Source: Streptomyces violaceoruber
GTDB taxonomy: Bacteria > Actinomycetota > Actinomycetes > Streptomycetales > Streptomycetaceae
Direction: 5' to 3'
DNA length: 64,000 nt
Assembly (NCBI GenBank): GCA_000720805.1
Contig: JODI01000007.1
Coordinates: 1-64,000 of the forward strand
Translations under genes and position numbers: made by a program
In this document: piece after piece, positions 16,428 to 25,150 of the stretch
Layout: every line of letters begins with the position of its first letter
Position numbering within the stretch: the stretch's first letter is position 1
Notes under the pieces: model-generated
Told to the model about the DNA's origin: nothing
Seen by the model: only the letters and a program-made list of their open reading frames with translations
Database searches by the model: none

Positions 16428-19043
16428 ATGACTGGGAGCGCCGAGGACACACATCCGCCGCCGGGACGGCTGGCGGAGCTGCTGATCGACGCCTCGATCG
16501 AGGCCATCGCCACGGCGGGCGGCCACGCGGGCGGGATCTATCTGCGGTCCGGTACGCCGGGACTGCTGCGGCTGGCCGTGCTCGCCGGGCTGCCCGGCCC
16601 CCTGTTCCGGCCCTGGTGGCGGCTGCACGTGGACCGTCCGTTCCCGGTCGCGGACGCCTATCGGCTGGGCGTCCAGGTGGTCCTGCCGAACGCCACGGAG
16701 ACGATGCGCCGCTACCCCCAGTTCGCGGCCGGTCTGCCGTTTCCCTTCGGTTCCCTGTACGTGCCGGTCGGGACCGGCGCCGAGCCCTTCGGGGTGCTCA
16801 CCGTGCTGCGCCCGTCCGTCGGGGAAGCCGCCGACCTGTTGGCCGCCCGGGACGGCATGACCAGACTGGCCCAGCAGCTGGAGAGCGCGCTGCGCGGGCT
16901 GGGAGAGGGCGCCGACGCCGTCGTATGGGACGGCGATCCGGTGTGCGTACGGCCGGCCGCCACCCGTCCGCCCGTGGAGCGCCTCGGCCGTTTCTCCTGG
17001 GATCCGGTCGCGGAGGAGGTGACCGTGGACGAGGGACTGCACCTCCTGCTCGGCGTGTCACCGGACGACTTCCCGGGCAGCGTCGAGCAGTTCGCGCACG
17101 CGGTGGCACCCTCGGACACGCACCTGGTGCTGGCCGCGCTGCGGGGTACCGCCTCCGGGCACCCGCCGACCCTGCCGCTGTATCTGCGGGCCGCGGATGG
17201 CGCGCTGCGGCTGATGGACCTGTGGGGCGCGGACGACGCGGCCGATCTGTCGGGCACGTGGGCCGCCCGGGGGATCGTGAAGGGCATCGTCCTGGATCCG
17301 GGCCCCGCCGCGGTCGCCGACGCGGCCGCCGACCTGCTGCCGGAGGGTGTGTTCTGCCTGGACCGCGCGGGCCTGGTCGTCTACGCGAACCCGCGCGCCG
17401 CACAGTTGCTGCGCCGTCCCCGGACCGAACTGCTCGGGCGGCCCCTGTGGGAGACCGTGCCGTGGATCGCCGGACCCGACGTGGAGGACCAGCTGCGCGG
17501 GGCCCTGCTGGCGCCGGACTCGGTGCACTTCCATGTCCGACGGCCGCCGGAGGCCGATCCGGCGACCGTCGCCCAGCTGTTCGAGGGCGACTGGCTGTCC
17601 CTCTCCGTGCACCCGGCCGAGGACCGGCTGACCTGCACCGTCCGCCCGGATAGCCGGGTCGGGGACGCCGATCCCCCGGACACCTTTCCGGCCGACGCCG
17701 TTCCCGGCGACCTGGCTCTCGAAGAGGGGACTGCTGTCGGCCTCGCGGCGCCCGGAGCGGCTGCCGGCCCCCTCGCGCCCGGCTCCCCGAACCCGTCCCG
17801 TCCCACCACGCCGGCACCGCTGTACCGTCCGATCATCCTGGCCATCGCGCTCACCGAGGCGGTCACCGCGCGCCAGGTGTCCGCCGTCGTCATGCGCGAG
17901 TTGCTGCCCGCGTTCGGCGGCCGCCGGCTCGCCATCTACCTGTTGCAGGACCGGCATCTGTATCTGGCCTGGGAGTCGGGCTTCCCCAAGGGATTCCTCT
18001 CCGCGTTCGAAGGGGTGGGTCTGGACGCCAGGCTGCCCGGCGTGGAGACGCTGACCACGGGGCGCCCGCTGTTCTTCGACTCGATGGAGCAGCTGTCCAC
18101 GGCCTATCCGGGCATCGCGCTGGACGCGCAGGAGGGCGCCCGCGCCTTCCTGCCGCTGATCGCGTCCGGCCGCCCGGTCGGATCCTGCATCCTCGGCTTC
18201 GACCGAAGGCGCAGCTTCAGCAGCGAGGAACGTACGGTGCTCACCGCGCTCGCCGGGCTGATCGCCCACGCCATGGACAAGGCCCGGCGCTACGAGACGG
18301 AGGCGGCGCTCGCCCGCGGGCTCCAGCAGGCCCTGTTGCCGCGGCGGCTGTCCGCGCACCCGCTGGTGGAGACCGCCGGGCGCTATCTGCCCGGCACCCA
18401 GGGCATGGACGTGGGCGGCGACTGGTACGACGTCGTCGAGTCGGGGGACGGCCTGGCGCTGGTCATCGGCGACGTCCAGGGGCACGGCGTGCAGGCGGCC
18501 GCGACGATGGGGCAACTGCGCAGCGCGGTAAGAGCGTTCGCGCTCAGTGACCGGCCGCCCGACGAGGTGCTGAGCGGGACCAACCGCCTTCTCATCGACC
18601 TCGACCCGGGGCTGTTCGCCAGTTGCTGCTACGTCCGCCTCGACCCCGCCACCGGGGTGGCCCGGGCGGCGCGGGCCGGGCATCCGCAGCCGCTGCTGCG
18701 CGGGCCGGACGGCCGTACCCAGGTGCTGGACCTGCCCGGTGGAGTCGTACTCGGCGTGGACCCCCGGGCCCGCTACCCGGTGACCGAACTGATGATGGAG
18801 CCCGGTGCTCTGCTGGCGCTGTACACGGACGGGCTGGTGGAACGGCCCGGCGGTGACATCGACGACGGTATCGGCGCCCTGCGGGTGGCCCTCGCCAAGG
18901 GGGGCGGGCCCGCCGGGCGGCCGGGCGGCCGGTCACTGGCGGGCGTCGCCGACCGCCTCACGGCCACCGCCCGCCACGCCGTCGACCGCCCCGACGACAT
19001 CGCCTTGCTCCTCGCCGCCCGCCGCACGACCCGACGGGCGTGA
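16428..19043 (+). CDS. Multi-sensor SpoIIE-type PP2C phosphatase (GAF-PAS-PAS-GAF-PP2C)
   Basis: 871 residues, no membrane span. A GAF-like domain (about 10-158), a PAS-like region (about 184-288), a PAS domain (about 297-398, entering at PEGVFCLDRAGLVVYANPRA), a second GAF (about 467-620) and a SpoIIE/RsbU phosphatase (about 634-865). Metal-ligand motifs VGGDWYDV, GDVQGHG and ALYTDGLVE are intact, so it should dephosphorylate an anti-anti-sigma factor in partner-switching control. Unlike the following phosphatase it lacks a HATPase kinase domain. The ATG follows GAGGTGG. A 156-bp repeat begins at its 3' end. Signals sensed are unknown. Confidence 0.88.
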   Translation: MTGSAEDTHPPPGRLAELLIDASIEAIATAGGHAGGIYLRSGTPGLLRLAVLAGLPGPLFRPWWRLHVDRPFPVADAYRLGVQVVLPNATETMRRYPQFAAGLPFPFGSLYVPVGTGAEPFGVLTVLRPSVGEAADLLAARDGMTRLAQQLESALRGLGEGADAVVWDGDPVCVRPAATRPPVERLGRFSWDPVAEEVTVDEGLHLLLGVSPDDFPGSVEQFAHAVAPSDTHLVLAALRGTASGHPPTLPLYLRAADGALRLMDLWGADDAADLSGTWAARGIVKGIVLDPGPAAVADAAADLLPEGVFCLDRAGLVVYANPRAAQLLRRPRTELLGRPLWETVPWIAGPDVEDQLRGALLAPDSVHFHVRRPPEADPATVAQLFEGDWLSLSVHPAEDRLTCTVRPDSRVGDADPPDTFPADAVPGDLALEEGTAVGLAAPGAAAGPLAPGSPNPSRPTTPAPLYRPIILAIALTEAVTARQVSAVVMRELLPAFGGRRLAIYLLQDRHLYLAWESGFPKGFLSAFEGVGLDARLPGVETLTTGRPLFFDSMEQLSTAYPGIALDAQEGARAFLPLIASGRPVGSCILGFDRRRSFSSEERTVLTALAGLIAHAMDKARRYETEAALARGLQQALLPRRLSAHPLVETAGRYLPGTQGMDVGGDWYDVVESGDGLALVIGDVQGHGVQAAATMGQLRSAVRAFALSDRPPDEVLSGTNRLLIDLDPGLFASCCYVRLDPATGVARAARAGHPQPLLRGPDGRTQVLDLPGGVVLGVDPRARYPVTELMMEPGALLALYTDGLVERPGGDIDDGIGALRVALAKGGGPAGRPGGRSLAGVADRLTATARHAVDRPDDIALLLAARRTTRRA

Positions 19044-19340
19044 CCGGGCGGGCCCGGGCCCCGCCGCCGGACTCCGGTGATCCGCCCGCAGGACGGTCCA
19101 CGCAAAGTCGCGAGCACCCGCCCAGGGTTGTCCGAGCGGGCGGCGGCACTGCCGCACAGCACCGAGGCGCCCTCTCGGCGCACGGCCGACGGGCATGACC
19201 AGGACGGCCCCGGGCCCCGCCGCCGGACTCCGGTGATCCGCCCGCAGGACGGTCCACGCAAAGTCGCGAGCACCCGCCCGGGGTTGTTCGGGCGGGCGGC
19301 GGCACTGCCGCACGGCAGTGAGGCGCCCGCTCGGCGGCAC
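19025..19340. repeat. 156-bp imperfect direct duplication between two phosphatase genes
   Basis: Two tandem units of about 155-156 bp, 19025-19180 and 19181-19336, are nearly identical; the core CCGGACTCCGGTGATCCGCC starts at about 19067 and recurs 155-156 bp later. Unit 1 includes the last codons and stop of the upstream phosphatase gene, so unit 2 carries an untranslated copy of the gene end. Each unit contains a GCGGC-ACT-GCCGC hairpin. No coding potential is convincing. This fills most of the 460-bp gap before the next gene. Confidence 0.85.
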
Positions 19341-19503
19341 GGCCGGCGGGCCTCCCATGAGGCGGCGGGCCTGCGCGCCGGGCGGCGCACGCCGGACCGG
19401 ACCTTTCGGCAGGGCCCGGGCGCCCTGCGCCGTTGGAGGATCGGGCCGTCACGGCGGGTCACGGCCCTCGCCTCAGGAGGCGCGGCAGTGTAGACATAAG
19501 CAC

Positions 19504-22317
19504 ATGGTCCGACTCTTGGGTCGATCCGGGGCCCGGTCGACCCGTCGTCCCAGCGGTCCGCGCCCCCGACACGCGCCCGACCGCACGCCGGGGGTGCACA
19601 GGCACCGGGCGCGATCGGCGCCGGGTGGCCCGCCCGCCGGGCCGCGCGGCGCCGACGGGAGGTGGCGGGGACGGTCGTCGGGACTGCGGGCGGCGCTCAG
19701 CGGCCGCAGCGTCGCCGGACAGGTTTTCGTCCTGCAAGTGGTGATCGTGCTGCTGCTGGTGGTCGCCGCGGTGGCCGCGCTGGTGCTGCAGGCCCGGCGG
19801 GACAGCACCACCGAGGCCCGCAACCGCTCGGTCGCCGTCGCCGAGGCCTTCGCGAACGCACCGGGCACCGTCGAGGCGCTGAGAGGACCCGACCCGACGG
19901 CGGCCCTGCAGCCCCGGGCCGAGGAGGCCCGGCTGGCCACGAAGGTCGACTTCATCGTCGTCATGAACACCGACGGCACCCGCTACACCCATCCCAAGCC
20001 GGACCGCATCGGCAAGAAGTTCGTCGGCACCCTCGCGCCGGCGCTGGCCGGACACACCGTCACCGAGCAGATCGACGGCACCATCGGCCCGCTCGTGCAG
20101 GCCGTGGTCCCGGTCAAGGCGGCCGACGGCAAGGTCGTCGGTCTGGTGTCGGCGGGGATCACGACGGCGAACGTGGGCGGGGCCGCGAACCGGCAGATGC
20201 CGCTGGTGCTGATCGCCGCCGCGGCCGGCCTCGCCCTGGCCACGGCGGGCACCGCCCTGGTGAGCCGGCGTCTGCTGCGCCAGACGCACGGCCTGGGCCC
20301 GCACGAGATGACCCGGATGTACGAGCACCACGACGCGGTGCTGCACGCCGTACGGGAGGGCGTGCTGATCGTCGGTGACGACGGCACCCTGCTGCTGGCC
20401 AACGACGAGGCGCACCGGCTGCTCGACCTGCCCGCCGACGCCGAGGGCCGGCATGTGCGCGACCTCGCCCTCCCGGCGGACACGGCCGGTCTGCTGGCCT
20501 CCGGCCGGGTGGCCACCGACGAGGTGCGGTTGGTCAAGGACCGGCTGCTGGCGATCAACCAGCGGACCACCGACAGCCAGGGCGGCCCGCCCGGCACGGT
20601 CGCCACCCTGCGGGACTCCACGGAGCTGCGGGCCCTGTCCGGCCGGGCGGAGGCCGCCCGGGAGCGCCTCAACATGCTGTACGACGCCGGGGTGGCCATC
20701 GGGACCAGCCTGGACGTGACCCGGACCGCCGAGGAACTGGCGGAGCTGGCCGTGCCCCGGTTCGCGGACTTCGCCACCGTGGACCTGTTCGACGCGGTGC
20801 TCAGCGGCGGCCAGCCGGAGACGGCGAGGAGCCTGCGCCGTACGGCGATGAGCGGGATCCGCAAGGACGCGCCGCTGTATCCGGTGGGCGAGCGGATCAG
20901 GATCGTCGACTCCGCTCCGCAGGCCAGCGGCGTCGGCACCGGGCAGGCCGTCGTCGAGCCGCGGCTGAGCGAGGCGACCGACTGGCAGGCGCAGGACCTC
21001 GAACGCTCCGCCCAGGTGGTGCGGTACGGCATCCACTCGCTGATCACGGTGCCGCTGCGGGCGGGCAGCCTGGTGCTGGGGGTGGCGAGCTTCTGGCGGT
21101 CGGAGAAACCCGAGCCGTTCGACACGGAGGAGGCGGCACTCGCCGAGGAACTGGTGGCCCGGGCCGCCGTCTCCATCGACAACGCGCGCCGCTACACCCG
21201 CGAGCACAGCATGGCGGTGACGCTGCAGCGCAGCCTGCTGCCGCGCACCCTGCCCGACCAGAACGCCCTGGAGATCGCCTACCGGTACCTGCCGGCCCAG
21301 GCGGGCGTGGGCGGCGACTGGTTCGACGTGCTGCCGCTGTCCGGCGCCCGGGTGGCGCTGGTGGTGGGGGACGTCGTCGGGCACGGGCTGCACGCGGCGG
21401 CCACGATGGGGCGGCTGCGCACGGCGGTGCACAACTTCTCCGCCCTGGACCTCCCGCCGGAGGAACTGCTCTCCCTCCTGGACGAGTTGGTCTCCCGGAT
21501 CGACCAGGACGAGACCGCGGACGGGACCCAGGAGGGCGCGAGCGCCCCGGTCACCGGCGCGACCTGCCTGTACGCCGTCTACGATCCGGCCTCCCGGCGG
21601 TGCACGGTCGCCCGCGCCGGTCATCCGCCGCCCGCCCTGATCCACCCCGACGGCAGCGTGGAGTTCCCCGACGTGCCGGCCGGTCCCCCGCTGGGGCTCG
21701 GCGGGCTGCCGTTCGAGACGGTCGACCTCGAACTCGCCGAGGGCAGCCGCCTGGTGCTCTACACGGACGGGCTCGTCGAGGACCGGGACCACGACATCGA
21801 CGAGGGCCTGGAGCTGCTGCGGCAGGCGCTCGAGCGGGCCGGCCGCTCGCCCGAGGACACCTGCCGGACCGTTCTCGACTCGCGGCTGCCCGCCAAGCCC
21901 AGCGACGACATCGCGCTGCTCGTGGCCCGCACCCGGGCCCTGGCCGCCGACCGGGTCGCCGAGTGGCAGGTGCCGGGCGACCCCGCGGCCGTGTCCGAGG
22001 TGCGGGCCTCGGTGAGCCGTCGGCTGACCCAATGGGGCCTGGACGAGCTGACGTTCACCACCGAGCTGGTCCTGAGCGAACTCGTCACCAACGCGATCCG
22101 CTACGGCGGCGGCCCCATTCACGTCCGCGTGCTGTACGACCGCACCCTGATATGCGAGGTCTTCGACAGCAGCAACACCTCGCCCCGCCTGCGGTACGCG
22201 GCCACGACGGACGAGGGCGGACGCGGTCTCTTCCTGGTCGCCCAGCTCGCCGAGCGCTGGGGCACCCGGTACACCCGGGAGGGCAAGGTCATCTGGGCGG
22301 AACAGCCGCTGCCCTGA
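19504..22317 (+). CDS. Membrane sensor PP2C phosphatase with C-terminal HATPase
   Basis: About 937 residues. A basic, disordered N-terminus precedes transmembrane helix 1 (about 73-95), an extracellular Cache-like sensor, helix 2 (about 232-255), a PAS domain (about 276-372), GAF (about 396-562), SpoIIE phosphatase (about 586-815; GGDWFDVLP, GDVVGHG, LYTDGLVED) and a RsbW-like HATPase (about 819-936; ELVTNAIRYGGG and DEGGRGLFLVAQ). It can in principle act both as phosphatase and as anti-sigma kinase. The start is uncertain: AGGAGG at 19475-19480 is 23 nt from the ATG used here, and an earlier ATG at 19357 exists. Its paralogue lies just upstream. Confidence 0.87.
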   Translation: MVRLLGRSGARSTRRPSGPRPRHAPDRTPGVHRHRARSAPGGPPAGPRGADGRWRGRSSGLRAALSGRSVAGQVFVLQVVIVLLLVVAAVAALVLQARRDSTTEARNRSVAVAEAFANAPGTVEALRGPDPTAALQPRAEEARLATKVDFIVVMNTDGTRYTHPKPDRIGKKFVGTLAPALAGHTVTEQIDGTIGPLVQAVVPVKAADGKVVGLVSAGITTANVGGAANRQMPLVLIAAAAGLALATAGTALVSRRLLRQTHGLGPHEMTRMYEHHDAVLHAVREGVLIVGDDGTLLLANDEAHRLLDLPADAEGRHVRDLALPADTAGLLASGRVATDEVRLVKDRLLAINQRTTDSQGGPPGTVATLRDSTELRALSGRAEAARERLNMLYDAGVAIGTSLDVTRTAEELAELAVPRFADFATVDLFDAVLSGGQPETARSLRRTAMSGIRKDAPLYPVGERIRIVDSAPQASGVGTGQAVVEPRLSEATDWQAQDLERSAQVVRYGIHSLITVPLRAGSLVLGVASFWRSEKPEPFDTEEAALAEELVARAAVSIDNARRYTREHSMAVTLQRSLLPRTLPDQNALEIAYRYLPAQAGVGGDWFDVLPLSGARVALVVGDVVGHGLHAAATMGRLRTAVHNFSALDLPPEELLSLLDELVSRIDQDETADGTQEGASAPVTGATCLYAVYDPASRRCTVARAGHPPPALIHPDGSVEFPDVPAGPPLGLGGLPFETVDLELAEGSRLVLYTDGLVEDRDHDIDEGLELLRQALERAGRSPEDTCRTVLDSRLPAKPSDDIALLVARTRALAADRVAEWQVPGDPAAVSEVRASVSRRLTQWGLDELTFTTELVLSELVTNAIRYGGGPIHVRVLYDRTLICEVFDSSNTSPRLRYAATTDEGGRGLFLVAQLAERWGTRYTREGKVIWAEQPLP

Positions 22318-22381
22318 CCGAACATCTTTTCGTCGTTCTCCATCAAAATTCCTCCGAACGGGTGTCCACTGTCGCCAAGCT

Positions 22382-22404
22382 CTGATAGGAAACCTTCCTA
22401 TCAG
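22382..22404. promoter_or_regulatory. Palindromic chitosanase operator (CsnR-box-like)
   Basis: Perfect 10-bp arms CTGATAGGAA and TTCCTATCAG around ACC, 50 bp before the chitosanase GTG. Streptomyces GH46 chitosanase genes are known to be repressed by the ROK-family regulator CsnR at a palindrome in this position, relieved by chitosan oligomers. The regulator gene is not in the window. Confidence 0.78.
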
Positions 22405-22453
22405 TGTGCGCGCACCGCCAACTCTCCACCCCCCACCCCCACTTGGAGCCCCT

Positions 22454-23293
22454 GTGAGACACCCCTCCAGCGACCCCGCCCACCCCTCCGGCACCTCACG
22501 CCGCACCGTCGTCGCCCTGCTCGGCGCATCCCTGGCCGCGGCACCTCTCCTGCGGCCCTCGCACGCCTCGGCGGCGGCGAGCTGCGCCGGACTCGACGAC
22601 CCGGCGAAGAAGGAGATCGCCATGCGTTTGGTGTCGAGCGCGGAGAACTCCTCGCTCGACTGGAAGGCGCAGTACAAGTACATCGAGGACATCGGCGACG
22701 GCCGCGGCTACACCGCCGGCATCATCGGCTTCTGCTCCGGCACCGGCGACATGCTCGACCTCGTGGAGCTCTACACCGACCGCAAGCCCGGCAACGTACT
22801 GGCCAAGTACCTGCCCGCGCTGCGCGCGGTCGACGGCTCCGACTCGCACGCGGGCCTCGACCCGAACTATCCCAAGGACTGGCGCAAGGCCGCCCAGGAC
22901 ACGGCCTTCCAGCAGGCGCAGAACGACGAGCGCGACCGCGTGTACTTCAACCCGGCCGTACGGCAGGGCAAGACCGACGGGCTCGGGACACTGGGGCAGT
23001 TCGCGTACTACGACGCCATCGTCATGCACGGTGACGGCGACGACTCCACCAGCTTCCGCAACATACGCAAGCGGGCCCTGAACAAGGCCAAGCCGCCGGC
23101 GCAGGGCGGCGACGAGGTGACCTACCTCAACGCCTTCCTCGACGCGCGTGTGTGGGCCATGAAGCAGGAGGAGGCCCACAGCGACACCAGCCGGGTCGAC
23201 ACCGAGCAGCGCGTCTTCCTGCGCAACGGCAACCTGTGCCTGAACACGCCGCTGGACTGGAAGGTGTACGGCGACAGTTTCCACATCGGCTGA
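22454..23293 (+). CDS. csnA: Chitosanase, glycoside hydrolase family 46, Tat-exported
   Basis: Secreted endo-chitosanase that hydrolyses beta-1,4 linkages of chitosan. The N-terminus has a twin-arginine motif (SRRTVVALLG) and hydrophobic core, with cleavage near SHASAAA. The GH46 catalytic pair is present with the usual 18-residue spacing: Glu64 in SSAENSSLDW and Asp82 in IEDIGDGRGYTAGI; the latter matches the PROSITE-like signature around Asp40 of the N174 enzyme. Length (279 with signal) is normal. The GTG at 22454 follows TTGGAG; an upstream ATG at 22406 lies against the operator. Transcribed alone between an operator and a terminator hairpin. Confidence 0.96.
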   Translation: MRHPSSDPAHPSGTSRRTVVALLGASLAAAPLLRPSHASAAASCAGLDDPAKKEIAMRLVSSAENSSLDWKAQYKYIEDIGDGRGYTAGIIGFCSGTGDMLDLVELYTDRKPGNVLAKYLPALRAVDGSDSHAGLDPNYPKDWRKAAQDTAFQQAQNDERDRVYFNPAVRQGKTDGLGTLGQFAYYDAIVMHGDGDDSTSFRNIRKRALNKAKPPAQGGDEVTYLNAFLDARVWAMKQEEAHSDTSRVDTEQRVFLRNGNLCLNTPLDWKVYGDSFHIG

Positions 23294-23302
23294 CCGGACC
23301 CG

Positions 23303-23334
23303 GGGCCGCCGTACCGGGGGCGGTGCGGCGGCCC
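23303..23334 (+). terminator. Chitosanase gene terminator
   Basis: A 9-bp perfect stem (GGGCCGCCG and complement), extendable with one mismatch, around a 14-nt loop, 9 nt after the chitosanase stop. Confidence 0.6.
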
Positions 23335-23362
23335 GGGGAACACTCGGGGCATAAAGCCGGCT

Positions 23363-23409
23363 TATGAGCTCATAGACCGGACCCGCGTACCAACTAAGGC
23401 TTGCCTTAG
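23363..23409. promoter_or_regulatory. Iron-box-like and palindromic sites upstream of ferredoxin reductase
   Basis: CTAAGGC-TT-GCCTTAG (23394-23409) is a perfect 7-bp-arm dyad and runs straight into TTAGCTTAGGCTT, which resembles the TTAGGTTAGGCT half of DmdR/IdeR iron boxes in actinobacteria. Another perfect palindrome TATGAGCTCATA lies at 23363-23374. The arrangement, 50-100 bp before the start, suggests iron-dependent control. Confidence 0.55.
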
Positions 23410-23459
23410 CTTAGGCTTCCGATCGAGTCGATCCATCGCCGCTCGAAGGGAACCTGAAC

Positions 23460-24824
23460 ATGCCCCGCCCCCTGCGGGTAGCCATCGTCGGAGCCGGCCC
23501 CGCCGGGATCTACGCCGCCGACGCCCTGCTCAAGTCCGAGGTGGCCGCCGAACCCGGCGTGTCCATCGACCTCTTCGAGCGGATGCCGGCCCCGTTCGGC
23601 CTCATCCGCTACGGCGTCGCACCCGACCACCCCCGCATCAAGGGCATCATCACCGCCCTCCACCAGGTGCTCGACAAGCCGCAGATCCGCCTCTTCGGCA
23701 ACGTCGACTACCCGAGCGACATCAGCCTGGACGACCTGCGCGCCTTCTACGACGCCGTGATCTTCTCCACGGGCGCGACGGCCGACCGCGAGCTGTCCAT
23801 ACCCGGCGTCGAGCTCGACGGCTCCTACGGCGCCGCCGACTTCGTCTCCTGGTACGACGGCCACCCGGACGTGCCGCGCACCTGGCCGCTGGAGGCCGAG
23901 AAGGTCGCCGTCCTCGGCGTCGGCAACGTCGCCCTCGACGTGGCGCGCGTTCTCGCCAAGACCGCGGACGAGCTGCTGCCGACGGAGATCCCGCCGAACG
24001 TGTACGAGGGGCTCAAGGCCAACAAGGCCCTGGAGGTCCACGTGTTCGGCCGCCGTGGCCCGGCACAGGCGAAGTTCAGCCCGATGGAGCTGCGGGAGCT
24101 GGACCACTCCCCCACCATCGAGGTCATCGTCGACCCCGAGGACATCGACTACGACGAGGGCTCGATCGAGACCCGGCGCGGCAACAAGCAGGCCGACATG
24201 GTCGCCAAGACCCTGGAGAACTGGGCCATCCGGGACGTCGGAGACCGCCCGCACAAGCTGTTCCTGCACTTCTTCGAGTCGCCCACCGAGATCCTCGGCG
24301 AGGACGGCAAGGTCGTCGGGCTGCGCACCGAGCGCACCGCCCTGGACGGCACCGGCAACGTGAAGGGCACCGGCGAGTTCAAGGACTGGGACGTCACCGC
24401 GGTCTACCGCGCGGTCGGCTACCTCTCCGACAAACTCCCCAAGCTGCCCTGGGACCTCGAGTCGGGCACGGTCCCGGACGAGGGCGGCCGGGTCATCCAG
24501 GAGAGCGGTGAGCACCTGCAGTCGACGTACGTCACCGGCTGGATCCGGCGCGGCCCGGTGGGCCTGATCGGGCACACCAAGGGCGACGCCAACGAGACGG
24601 TGTCGAACCTGCTCGACGACTTCGCGGGCGGCCGTCTGCACACGCCCACCGCACCCGCCCCCGAGGCCGTGGAGGCGTTCCTCAGCGAGCGCGAGGTCCG
24701 TTTCACCACCTGGGACGGCTGGTACAGGCTGGACGCCGCCGAGAAGGCGCTGGGCGAGCCCCAGGGCCGCGAGCGCGTCAAGCTCGTCGAGCGTGAGGAC
24801 ATGCTCAGGGAGAGCGGCGCGTAG
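23460..24824 (+). CDS. fprA: Ferredoxin/adrenodoxin-type NADP+ reductase
   Basis: FAD-dependent oxidoreductase that moves electrons between NADPH and ferredoxin, e.g. for cytochromes P450 or Fe-S metabolism. 454 residues, the length of mycobacterial FprA and adrenodoxin reductase. The FAD site VAIVGAGPAGIYAADALL is at the N-terminus; PFGLIRYGVAPDHPRIKGI is a strong family signature; the NADP site VLGVGNVALDVARVL is near residue 150; and the C-terminal GWIRRGPVGLIGHTKGDA binds FAD. The ATG follows GAAGGGAACCTGAAC. The iron-box-like site upstream fits a reductase needed under iron limitation. No ferredoxin or P450 gene is adjacent. Confidence 0.94.
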   Translation: MPRPLRVAIVGAGPAGIYAADALLKSEVAAEPGVSIDLFERMPAPFGLIRYGVAPDHPRIKGIITALHQVLDKPQIRLFGNVDYPSDISLDDLRAFYDAVIFSTGATADRELSIPGVELDGSYGAADFVSWYDGHPDVPRTWPLEAEKVAVLGVGNVALDVARVLAKTADELLPTEIPPNVYEGLKANKALEVHVFGRRGPAQAKFSPMELRELDHSPTIEVIVDPEDIDYDEGSIETRRGNKQADMVAKTLENWAIRDVGDRPHKLFLHFFESPTEILGEDGKVVGLRTERTALDGTGNVKGTGEFKDWDVTAVYRAVGYLSDKLPKLPWDLESGTVPDEGGRVIQESGEHLQSTYVTGWIRRGPVGLIGHTKGDANETVSNLLDDFAGGRLHTPTAPAPEAVEAFLSEREVRFTTWDGWYRLDAAEKALGEPQGRERVKLVEREDMLRESGA

Positions 24825-25150
24825 CGCACCGAGCGGTGACACCGACGGGTCCGGGGGGCGCCCCCGGGCCCGTTCGTCGTCGTGAGGAGAACAGGGCCCG
24901 CCCCGATGCGGATGGTGGGCGAGCCCTGTTCGGTGAGCCATTGTGCGGGTGCGGTCGTGATCGGGGCAGGAGTGAACGGCTGTCGTCCGCAGTGGCGCTC
25001 GCGCACCCCCGGTGTTTGGCGCGCACCCCGTGTGCGGCGTCGGCCGGGGCGGGATCGTGGCCGAAACCCGGCGCATGGCGTACGGCGAGAGGGGCAATCG
25101 GCACGAGAAGACAGCAGAGCGTTACCTCCCGACTTGAGAGGGTGTGTGCC
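24825..25150. other. Gene-free gap with two inverted repeats
   Basis: 326 bp between the reductase and lipoprotein genes. It holds the likely reductase terminator at 24845-24873 (13-bp stem with one mismatch, loop GCG) and a second 15-bp inverted repeat with one mismatch at 24889-24903/24917-24931 (GAACAGGGCCCGCCC). The remaining part should carry the lipoprotein promoter; nothing conclusive seen. Confidence 0.6.

Noticed and set aside
19459..22692. 1077-codon antisense frame across the membrane phosphatase gene
   Set aside because: Mirror frame of a long multi-domain gene; Gln/His/Arg/Gly-rich and without domain signals.
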